A stretch of 64,000 nt of DNA. Source: Cardiocondyla obscurior. Its lineage: Eukaryota > Arthropoda > Insecta > Hymenoptera > Formicidae. This document shows positions 25,801 to 33,705 of this stretch, in pieces. The notes under the pieces were generated by a model, which worked only from the letters and a program-made list of their open reading frames with translations, did not search any database and was not told the origin of the DNA. The position numbers and the translations under genes are program-made. Every line of letters starts with the position of its first letter. Positions within the stretch are counted from its first letter, which is position 1. Location: the NCBI RefSeq assembly GCF_019399895.1, contig NC_091875.1:5332001-5396000 (forward strand). Reading direction: 5' to 3'.

Positions 25801-28800
25801 TGAAAGTACAATATTTAAAAAATACAACAAGATAAATGAAACTTATGCTCTCGTGCAACGCGTAGCCGAAACTCGACGGTGCTTCTCGTTATCTTTTATT
25901 TTATATATATATATATTTTTTTTTTGTCCCTTTTTTTCCCTCGCTTCTCAATTAATTATTTGTCACCTGCCGTTGCTTCTAAATTCCAAATAAACTTTCG
26001 CATCACCTTCCTACGCGATTGCCGGTGATTAAAACGCAGATTATTTTGCACACATTTTTTTTAATACTATAACGATTTTTTTTTTTAGAGTTTCGAGAGA
26101 AAAAATTTTGAATTTTGAATATGCGTGAGAATGTTCCTGAATGTAGATTAAAACTTTTGTTAAAAGATGAATTCTTTCGTTTTGAAATGCAATTTTGTGG
26201 TGATTGATAATTTTATGGGAACATTTAGATTAATAAAAAAATAAAAATAAAAGTGCATATTTTTCACGTTCTACTGGCATGCAAGATTTACCTATTTTTA
26301 TTTGCGTAAAGCATATCAGCATTCACCGCAAAGATTTTGCATCTACCTTCGATTTTCCTGCACTATCAGATAGTACATTGCCAGAGCATTAACCATCCCT
26401 GCTTTTAGACAAGATCCTTTTTTCACTAGCTTATTTTGCGCTGCACTCGCCCAAACGTAGCCACCTGACCGAAGCACGTGCGTTTAAAATGAATCGATGT
26501 ACTCGTGAAGGCAAAACTGCAAGTGCATGCAATTTGACTTTATTACGAAACGTCCGGATTAAACGTAACAATTTAACTCGTATCGTTAAGTCGATATTAA
26601 TGCCTGTCTTTAATGTGCCGGATTATTTTTCGATAATTGTCGAATTTCCTTATTATTATTATTATATATAAATTTTTTTTTTACTTTCGAGGGCTCGTTA
26701 AGTAAAAGATATAAAGACGAACAATGTAAAATAAAATTTTTTTTTTAATATTGACGCGTCTCGCACGTTCGAAAATGTTCATTAATTGAATCAATGAGCG
26801 AGCACTCTTGGCGCAGGAAAAATTCCTTCTACAAGACGAAGAACGGGACACGCTAAATCGGATTAAAAAAGGCAAGGAACGAGGAGCGCAAACTTTCCAC
26901 CTTTTCTCCCGGAAAGATCTCGAGGGTTTTATATATAAATAAAATATTGTATTTATTCCCGACACACACGACCAACGTGGAGATGTATAAATATAGACAC
27001 ACGTTACGTTTTAATATACCCAACATACTCTATTGGGTCGTCCAAAAATTTGTTGATACTTCACGCTAGGGATCTCCAATCTTTTTTTTCTCAAGAGGGC
27101 CCAATTAAAATCTTTATAACGATCCGAATAACTTTTATTTTTGCAAAGTCAATTAAAATAAAATATCTAAGTTCAAACGTACTTTTATATTACAAAAGTA
27201 TAATGCAGCGACAGTCAAACCGTAAAATAAAAAAATAAAAAAAGAGTAAACTGAATTATATATATTTACAATTACATAAGTTTGTGCTTCTACATACAGA
27301 TAAAATAATGTCGGAAATTCTTGGCAGACAGCCCACGAGCTGTTAGTTTGGAGATCCCTATCTCTTACCGATGAAAGTAATTAACGCGCACGCCATCCTT
27401 ACTCGCGTTTTTATTTTTTTTTTTTGTCGCGTGCTAAAGTTTATTACGATGTTAAGATCGTTATATAATATAACTATACGATTATTATGGGAGACGACAC
27501 CATCCATTAGCGAATCGCGCAAGAAGTTTTTAGACGATCCAACGTTAAATTACAATACGTATGCGGCGACACGAGGCGCCGCCCGCGCAAGCATCGAACG
27601 CATCACGTTCTCCGATCGCGATAGTCGCTTGAGTGATTTATGCGCTCGGTAGGATGTATTACGCATGCATTTGGTTGCATCTAGTTCCCGGGTGTCCCTC
27701 CACCAATTACCGCTGTGTCCTTGTTTGTAATTTAATTTAGATAGATGTGTACATAAGTAGAGCGTGTCGACGATAATGCCGCCTCGCCGTCTTACTCGGT
27801 TGATTGAAAGCGCGCGATTCCGTCCGTGAGTCGCGTCCCGTCCTTGTAAAAAGTAACCGGATTAAGCATGAATTGAGTGGAATTCATTACGGCTGAAATT
27901 GAAACGCTTAATCGTAAACTGAATTCCTATCAATTCTCCTGCCGAGTCTCTCGGCTCGCCTATCTCGGTGGGAGGGTCGCCTCATCTCGTTTCTGTTCTG
28001 ATTTCGCTTGCATCCAGAAAGGAGTGTATTCCCTGCAGCCGCGCTTCCCGAGGGACTCAAGAACGTAAGACTGAGCACGACCGAGATCGCCGAATTTACG
28101 TTCGCAGTTAGCAGCTCCCTTAATGACGGACGGCCGATCGCGCACCGGGATCACCCCAGTCGTTTCTCGAGAACCTTACACGATTATAAAAGCCAGAATA
28201 GTTGTAATAAATTGTTACGCCGAAACTCGTTACTGCCATACATTACTCATACTGCCACTGTTCGGAAATTATAGGCGCGATTAAGGAAATATCGATACTG
28301 CCAGACGTAACTTTATTCTCGTATTTTTTTTTTTTTTTTCCACCGTCTTTGTTAAAAATTATCAACGTTATCACGCTGGTAAGCGTTGCGAACTAATCGT
28401 CGAAGACCACAGTTTAAAGGGCGTTTGTATCATAGATACTAATTAGCGATCGAAACTATGCTCATTAAGATTTAACGGCGATATGTTGCTATCTATCAAA
28501 CACACTAAGTGCATATGTACATACGCATATACATACGTATACCCATTTAGATCACGATCTAACGTACGAATCGTTGTCCAATTAATGAAAGTCTGACGTT
28601 CAACGGCGACGTGTAATCGCTCGTGTGCGTACGTGACGTTCGCGTCGATGCGCTTACACGACGGCGTTGCGGAGAGAATAGCTCGAATAACTGGCAGTGA
28701 TTCGATTCGCAGTTGTATAGTAGCCGTATACGAATTATTTATTGATTCGACAGAAGCTCCCGAATGAATGGGAGAACCAAACTGTACAGATTGTTTCAGG

Positions 28801-30043
28801 ACGCGTCGACCAACGTGCGAGCATGTCGGAATTGCATTTTGTATGTACCCCTGCACTTGGCGAGATTATGTACAGAGGAACTTCCCTGCCGATTACTTTC
28901 TGGTACTTTCATACTAACTCGAATACGGCGCGCCACATTGTTTACCGTTACCTCGATCGTCCTACTAAGATTAGCTGATACGTTATGTCTCCTGTTGTCA
29001 TCGTCACTAATTAAGTCCGAGGCGAACACCACTGACTTTGTAATCGGATTATAACGATATGGGACTCGACTGCACGACGTACGAGATGGTACGATGGAGT
29101 TGCGAGGTCCCTTTCGTGTATAAAGTTGTCATCATTAAAAAGTGATCGCACATATTGGTGCCATTGTCATCGCTCACCTATATCCCGATCCTGTCTACGA
29201 GATACGTCGGAAATTCTTTTCAACATTCTGATCTCTTTCTTTTTTCAACGAAATACACGAATTATTATACGAGCCGCTAATTTGCAAATTGATTGACTCC
29301 GCGGAACAGAAAATAGAGGCGGGTTGTGACACATATTGATGTTCAGTATTAGTCGAGGGCTTGTATTAAAATTAAAAAAAAGAAAAACAATTTTTTTAAT
29401 ATCTTTAAGTGGAGTTAAATCACTTTGGCTTGTAAACGGCTCATATGCTACGTATTAATTAATGCGTTGTTGCGTATGAAATTATTCCACGTTTATTTTT
29501 ATCTTGTTGTAAGAATTATTTGTCGCGATATATTTCTCATAGCCATTTATAAAATAATTATTACGTTTGTACTTGTATCTATGTAAAGTCATGTACGTTT
29601 CTTGATACGTACACACGTATTATATTTTTCTCTCGGTGCGAGCGAATAATTGATAACTTGGATGTATGTTAAAATTTTTGTCGATTTATTTTAAATATAT
29701 ATATATTTTTTTTTTTTAATTTATTTCTAATTTTTTTCACACATTTTCACACAAAAGTTTTTCACACAAAAAAACTTTTTGCACGCATAAATTAATTGTA
29801 TAAACAATTGTAGATTTTTTTAAAATAATTTTTTATGGCTTAAATAAAATCAACTGGTTAAAGAAGCTCATTTCACAGATAAGCAGAGATTCTCTGGGAA
29901 TTTAATTGCAGCTGACAACAGTTAACATCCTGCCGGATTCTGATAACATGTTATATTACACCAAAGAGGAAGAGAAGAGTCTCAGTATATGCTTCGACTA
30001 TACGCACGCCGATTACTCGTCAGTGGAGCTTATTCATTCGTGA
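7633..30043 (+). CDS. Ig-superfamily single-pass receptor, Nephrin/IRRE-like, five Ig domains (N-terminus missing)
   Basis: This is a cell-surface adhesion/recognition receptor. Exons: 7633-7816, 9050-9185, 10893-11101, 19369-19638, 19953-20061, 20347-20533, 22456-22594, 24364-24551, 24844-24977, 25564-25789 and probably 29912-30043. Every junction keeps phase. Domains in order: second half of a V-type Ig (GLWQCQV), a CD80-like C2-set Ig split over two exons, a whole Ig in the 19.4 kb exon (IRCLADANPPASILWR), an Ig split over 19.95/20.35 kb, and a fifth split over 22.5/24.4 kb (VAWEWGS ... VENDRGSDRRA). A TM helix (IPLVIGAVAGFTVLSVLIMG) follows, then Cys-Cys and a His/Gln-rich tail. No fibronectin domain is seen. 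The first exon(s) with the signal peptide are absent. Five Ig domains plus TM match Kirre/Roughest-type proteins, but I cannot name the orthologue. The family call is by domain style, and the exact subfamily is inference. Confidence 0.75.
9050..11101 (+). CDS. Ig receptor exons 9050-9185 and 10893-11101: C2-set Ig domain 2
   Basis: The two exons join through donor GTTCGT after 9185 and the acceptor before 10893 to give IKW-YVGETEM, the conserved tryptophan region of a CD80-like C2-set domain. The first exon holds the B-strand cysteine (IATLTCRARYGNP) and the second the F-strand cysteine (IRCVAIHPAYAN). A simpler donor at 9190 breaks the frame, so 9185 is preferred. The second exon ends in phase 1 at GTAAGT. 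The next exon in phase lies more than 8 kb away at 19369 and restores a Tyr-Ala-Pro-Glu interdomain linker. Confidence 0.8.
13252..13268. repeat. (TC)n microsatellite
   Basis: A perfect run of alternating T and C is followed by an interrupted pyrimidine-rich tract to about 13.32 kb. It is a simple repeat inside an Ig receptor intron. Confidence 0.9.
14372..14583. mobile_element. TA-flanked inverted-repeat element (MITE family A, copy 1)
   Basis: The left arm starts CACGAAAGAGCAGATATAGC and the right arm, read inward on the other strand, starts CGCTGGAAAATAGATATGGC. Both arms continue into a shared CTGCGGCGACAGCGGCTAGCG-like segment. A TA dinucleotide flanks each end, as in Tc1/mariner-type insertions. 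The interior has no coding sequence. The arms resemble those of the element at 21.34 kb, so this is a family and not a chance hairpin. Confidence 0.65.
15294..15387. repeat. Diverged direct repeat, copy 1
   Basis: The copy runs from GCACACACC through ATAATCGAGTTTAG to GACGCTGCGCAT. The same ordered blocks with substitutions and small indels recur in the same orientation at 15898-16000, about 600 bp away. It is non-coding and intronic. It may be a remnant of a dispersed repeat. Confidence 0.6.
15898..16000. repeat. Diverged direct repeat, copy 2
   Basis: It shares the opening GCACACACC, the block ATAATCGAGTTTAG and the closing CAGACGCTGCGCAT with the copy at 15294, in the same orientation. 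The middle part differs more. Confidence 0.6.
16886..16906. repeat. (TTAA)n simple repeat
   Basis: Short tandem TTAA units lie inside the large Ig receptor intron. Confidence 0.8.
17225..17501. mobile_element. Foldback element with arms of about 85 bp
   Basis: The left arm begins TTTAATGAATAACATTATAG and the right end is its reverse complement. The arms can be followed inward through ATGAGATGAACTACAAACAT and CGCTTTGAGGATT with few differences and a small indel. The loop (about 17.32-17.42 kb) is AT-rich and non-coding. The arm length and mismatches suggest an ageing foldback/MITE insertion in an intron. No target-site duplication was obvious. Confidence 0.7.
19369..20533 (+). CDS. Ig receptor exons for Ig domains 3 and 4
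   Basis: Exon 19369-19638 encodes a whole Ig domain, with cysteines in LEIRCLAD and VYLCEASN and tryptophan in ILWRK. Exons 19953-20061 and 20347-20533 together encode the next domain, with cysteines in SFECHAD and YICLASN, joined at AEY-R-W in phase 2. The last exon ends at the strong donor GTAAGG after 20533 in phase 0. The reading across these junctions (VNC/Y-PPTIS and VVGAPR/VVKPAI) is typical interdomain linker sequence. Confidence 0.85.
21343..21503. mobile_element. TA-flanked inverted-repeat element (MITE family A, copy 2)
   Basis: The left arm CACTGAAAAGCAGATATGGC is mirrored by the right end, which reads inward CACCGAAAGGCAGACATTGG. Both arms carry on through TTTGCTGCGG and CTAGCGTACGTGATTT. 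TA flanks each end, and the flanks extend the pairing to TGTACA. The interior of about 50 bp is non-coding. The arms match those of the 14.37 kb copy. Confidence 0.75.
22456..24551 (+). CDS. Ig receptor exons for Ig domain 5
   Basis: Exon 22456-22594 (acceptor CGCAG, donor GTTAGA) and exon 24364-24551 (acceptor CGACAG, donor GTAAAT) join in phase 1 at His-Ala-Gly-Glu. The first supplies the B-strand region (LEIRLCSDPKP) and the tryptophan region (VAWEWGS). The second supplies EDCYIAILEL and the closing YHVIVENDRGSD. The second exon ends in phase 0 and runs straight into the TM exon. Confidence 0.8.
24844..25789 (+). CDS. Ig receptor exons: transmembrane helix and His/Gln-rich cytoplasmic tail
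   Basis: Exon 24844-24977 encodes about 20 hydrophobic residues (VIGAVAGFTVLSVLIMGFV) followed by the stop-transfer-like FLRSDRCCVARN. The paired cysteines could be palmitoylated, which is inference. Its phase-2 end joins exon 25564-25789 as Val-His-Cys-Thr-Lys-Ala-Ser-Asn. That exon ends in a low-complexity stretch rich in Gln and His (HHHHGQPHGQYTLQ), with donor GTCAGT in phase 0. Other frames of the same exon are open but do not follow the splice phase. Confidence 0.75.
25790..29911 (+). other. Interval between Ig receptor tail exons; one weak exon candidate and one MITE
   Basis: This is presumed intron. A weak exon candidate at 28017-28063 has a long pyrimidine tract, acceptor ATCCAG and donor GTAAGA, and reads KGVYSLQPRFPRDSR. 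If it is used, its phase-2 end would bring the reading to a stop at the start of the 29912 exon. A hAT-like element sits at 27067-27360. Nothing else was recognised. Confidence 0.4.
27067..27360. mobile_element. hAT-like non-autonomous element (MITE)
   Basis: Perfect 13-bp terminal inverted repeats, TAGGGATCTCCAA at the left and TTGGAGATCCCTA at the right, bound about 294 bp of AT-rich non-coding DNA. The left end continues with a T-run and GAGGGCCCAATTAAAA, a layout seen at the ends of many hAT transposons, which start near CAGGGGTC. No clear 8-bp target duplication remains, so the class is inferred from the termini alone. Confidence 0.6.
29912..30043 (+). CDS. Probable last coding exon of the Ig receptor (cytoplasmic tail end)
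   Basis: After acceptor TTTAATTGCAG a 43-codon open frame ends at TGA (30041-30043). It begins LTTVNILPDSDNM, is acidic and tyrosine-containing, and ends SSVELIHS. Its phase-0 start fits the phase-0 end of the exon at 25789. It closes only about 30 bp before the Nimrod start codon. The link across a 4.1 kb intron is inferred from phase and composition; cDNA could show intervening exons. Confidence 0.5.
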   Translation: MTTVNILPDSDNMLYYTKEEEKSLSICFDYTHADYSSVELIHS

Positions 30044-30073
30044 TTAATACGCATTTAAGTATATTTTAAAATT

Positions 30074-33000
30074 ATGCATTTTTTACGCTTTATATTTATT
30101 TTTGTTGTTCTACACGACGGACTGATTAACGAAGCTCTGTGTATGTCACCTTTTATACCTGGATCTTTGATTCCATCTAAAAAAAATTGTAGCAGGCTCG
30201 TTAGGTAAAAACTGAATTACCAGTTATCGTCTATCTTTATCAATTATTAATACTGATAATGTCATATAATTAAGCGGATTACTATCGCTAAAGCAACGCT
30301 CGCGTACAGTTTTCTAGAAACGATGCATGTCCCGTACTTGGAGACTTACCGAGAAAAGACATGGGGTATCTTTTACAAAACTCGTGCCCGATGGAATTAC
30401 AGAATCGAGGTAAGTTCTTGAATACACTTGAAATCTTCGAGCACTAAAAACCCCCGTTTAAAAAAAAAAATAAGAAAAAAAAAATTTTAAAAAACGTACT
30501 TGTATTTTCACTTAAAGACACCGTTCATCGTTTCGTCCCAAACTTTTTAATACTCTTTGACATCGTTGAAGTAAATATTAATACACTGTACGTATACAAT
30601 ATTTCGTTTTCCTTCGCAGACTAGAAGATCGTGGAGAGCGGAGAACATCTGCTGTGATGGATATAAATTAGAAACCAAATTTGTTCACGAATCATTAAGC
30701 TTGGGCCCATTATTTAGGTATTTATAGTTAAATTTGTGCTCTGATTGGCAGAAATATGTTCATGTGGTTAGTATTACTAAAATTATAGTAAGAATGACCA
30801 TACCATAAATGTGATATTCTTGACTACATATTATTTAATTATACAATTATAGTAAAAAAATACTTAACATTTTTCTTTCAGTGAGGTGCAGAAAACGTGC
30901 GAGCCGATTTGCGAGCCCGACTGCGGAAACGGGACGTGCGTGCTTCCGAACGTGTGCTCTTGCTACGCTGGCTACGCCGAACATCAAGATAAAATATACT
31001 TCGACAAAGCTGATTTTCACCAAAAAAACTTCGGCTGTGTTCCTGTGTGCTTGCGTTCTTGCGTGAACGGCAGATGCGTCGCCCCCGAGATTTGCGGCTG
31101 TAACAATGGATATCAATTGAGTGACGATGATCATTATACCTGTAAGCCCATCTGCAGTAGTAAGTGTGGAAAAACTGCGACATCATACTGTTTAGAACCC
31201 GATCACTGTGTCTGTTTGAAAGGGTGGCGTATGTCACAATCAACTGATGTAGGTAGACAAGTATCTCGTTTATTTCTTGAACTTAAACTTGAATTTATTA
31301 TTGTTGAAAATTTAAAATGTATAATATTAATTTTATTATTTGAATTTGTTAGCACCGCAGGAAAGAGAAAAAAAGAAAAATATAATATGTTTAGGAGTGC
31401 GAGCCTATTTGTAGCAGGGATTGCGTCAACGGCATCTGCGTGTCACCCGACATCTGCTACTGCAAAGAAGGTTACGAGCTCGATCCACACGACCAATTCA
31501 CGTGCAAGCCCGTGTGCGAGGACAAGTGCGTCTACGGGAAGTGCACCGCACCTAACGTGTGCACATGCGACGACGGGTACTCGCTGGCTACCCCGAGCAT
31601 CTGCGAGCCGATCTGCAGTGAAGGTTGCGTTAACGGGGTTTGCATAGCGCCAGAAAGCTGCTTCTGCTACCCCGGCTACGGGTTTCTGGAAAACAAGTAC
31701 TTTTGTGAGCCAGTGTGCGAGAAGGCCTGCCTGAACGGACAGTGCACCAAGCCGGACGTGTGCATGTGCAACAATGGATTTCAACTGTCTGGCGACGAAA
31801 CGGAGCAGCACATCTGTAAACCTCGTTGCGACATGCCCTGCGAACCCTTCGGCAAGTGTACCGCGCCAAACGTCTGCACCTGCGAAGAAGGATATCGTTT
31901 GATCGACAAAACGTTGAACCGTACCGGATCAAACGTTAGTACTTAAACAATTAAAATATATGTATGCTAAAATATTTTATTATTAAATCCTAATCAACGC
32001 TTTTTGATAACGTTATTAAAAATTTAATTTTTGTTTAATATTATTTTAAAAAACGTAAGGAATTTTTTTAGGAATCTTTTACTGAAAGCTCGGTTTGCGA
32101 GCCGATCTGCGAATTTGAATGCCACAACGGTTTCTGCGCTGCTCCGAATTCGTGTATCTGCAATCCCGGCTACCACAGCTCCAATCTCACGGGCTCTTGC
32201 GAACCGGTCTGCGACGCCAAGTGCATCAACGGCTTCTGCGCTGCTCCAAATTCATGCGTTTGTCATTCCGGCTACCAGTCCTTCAATCTCACAAACATTT
32301 GTAAACCGATCTGCGATCCCAACTGCGAAAACGGTGTCTGTGAGCAGCCGAACGTGTGCAGCTGCAACCCAGGCTATCGCGCGTCCACAAAATTCGGACC
32401 GAATGTGTGCGAGCCCATCTGTCACCCGACCTGCGAGACAATCGGTATCTGCGAGGCGCCCAATATCTGCATCTGCAAACCCGGTTATCTAACCGTCCCC
32501 GACAATGGAGGAGATATTCCGTTTAAATGTGAGCCTATCTGCAACGATGACTGCAACGCCGGCAACTGCGTGGTTCCAGGAATTTGTGCGTGTTCCGTCG
32601 GTTATCGGAGGATAAAAACCGGTGAATGTGAACCGATCTGCGACATCAAGTGTGGCAACGGCACATGCGTCGCGCCCGAGACCTGCAAATGTGATAATGG
32701 ATTTGTTCTGAGTTTAGAGCTTTCGGCGACAAAAAATACGACGGAGAGTAGATGCTTACCGAGCTGCGAGGGTTGCGAGAACGGTGAGTGCGAAGCGCCG
32801 GGTGAGTGCCGGTGCCACGTAGGTTTCGCAAAGATCGAAGGCACTTGCGTGCAGTTCTGCCAAGGCGGCTGTGGTGCTCACGGCGCATGCATCGAAGAGC
32901 GGAGAACCTGCAAGTGCGAGTACGGATGGACAGGACCGCACTGTGATCAGCCAACTTTGTGCGTTTTGATTTTAAATGGAAATTACACTAAGGAGTAAGT

Positions 33001-33705
33001 ACACGAATCTGCAAATAAAGCAATATTTTGAGAGAAACATTTCATAAAATTAAAGAATAGTTTATTTTTGTATATAAAAAAAGTTTTAGCATATTTTTTG
33101 TATTTATATACGTGATAATTTAATTTTTATTAACCAAATTATTTATTTCTTGCAGATTAACAATTATTGAAGAACAAAATACTACAATCAAGCATGTATT
33201 CACGAATAATCCAGCATGTTCCGAGTGTGTTAGTAAAGTAACTAATGAAACTTTGTGTTTCAAAATGACAGTCAATGATTCGAAGAATGTAACACAAATT
33301 GGTTGCTTAATGAACAAAGGTTTGTTACAAACATATTTATATGTATATAAACTTTTTAATATTTCGTAATAAATTAAAAAATTTAATTTATTACATGTTT
33401 ATGTCAGAATGTCTTGCGTTAAGCAGTCAATACAAGGATCAAGGGGAAATAATGAAAGTAACAGGCGGAATCGTAGCTGGAGTATTACTTTTAATGGCAA
33501 TAGTGTATCTGATATTCCTCATTTTACGGCAACGTCGAAGTAGACAAGCAGATTTAGGTATCAAAGTCATTAAGTATTAATACATAAGTATAATATTAAA
33601 ATAAGTATTAAAACAGTATTTGTGTTAACAGACGTTGTTCAGACAATTTGCAGACACAGCACATCGATGCAAGGATTAATTGGATCAAATACCAATAATT
33701 CCTAA
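30074..33705 (+). CDS. Nimrod-family phagocytic receptor (Eater/NimC-like), about 15 NIM repeats
   Basis: Predicted 848-residue type I membrane protein. Exons: 30074-30204, 30310-30409, 30620-30717, 30882-31248, 31395-31934, 32072-32994, 33156-33319, 33408-33557, 33632-33705; all phases agree. Residues 1-22 form a signal peptide (MHFLRFIFIFVVLHDGL), and a TAA precedes the ATG in frame. CCDGY at about residue 88 is the NIM/EMI-like motif of the family. From residue 116, about 15 repeats follow the NIM pattern CxPxCxxxCxNGxCxxPxxCxCxxGY, then one EGF-like module (CKCEYGWTGPHC). An N-glycosylatable Cys-containing stem comes next, then a TM helix at about 796-814 (IVAGVLLLMAIVYLIFLIL) and a short basic tail. 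Nimrod proteins such as Eater, NimC1 and Draper bind microbes or apoptotic cells on haemocytes. The membrane anchor argues against a secreted NimB type. The exact orthologue is uncertain. Confidence 0.88.
30882..32994 (+). other. NIM-repeat array of the Nimrod gene (three exons)
   Basis: Exon 30882-31248 carries repeats 1-3, exon 31395-31934 repeats 4-8, and exon 32072-32994 repeats 9-15 plus the EGF-like end. Repeat 3 has an expanded loop (KCGKTATSYC) and repeats 8 and 12 have one extra residue before the third cysteine. Repeat 15 (CLPSCEGCENGEC) is shortened. The junctions fall between repeats (at TD/ECEPIC and between SNV/ESFTESS), with phase 0 on both sides of the middle exon, so that exon of five repeats is a symmetrical unit. 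Confidence 0.85.
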
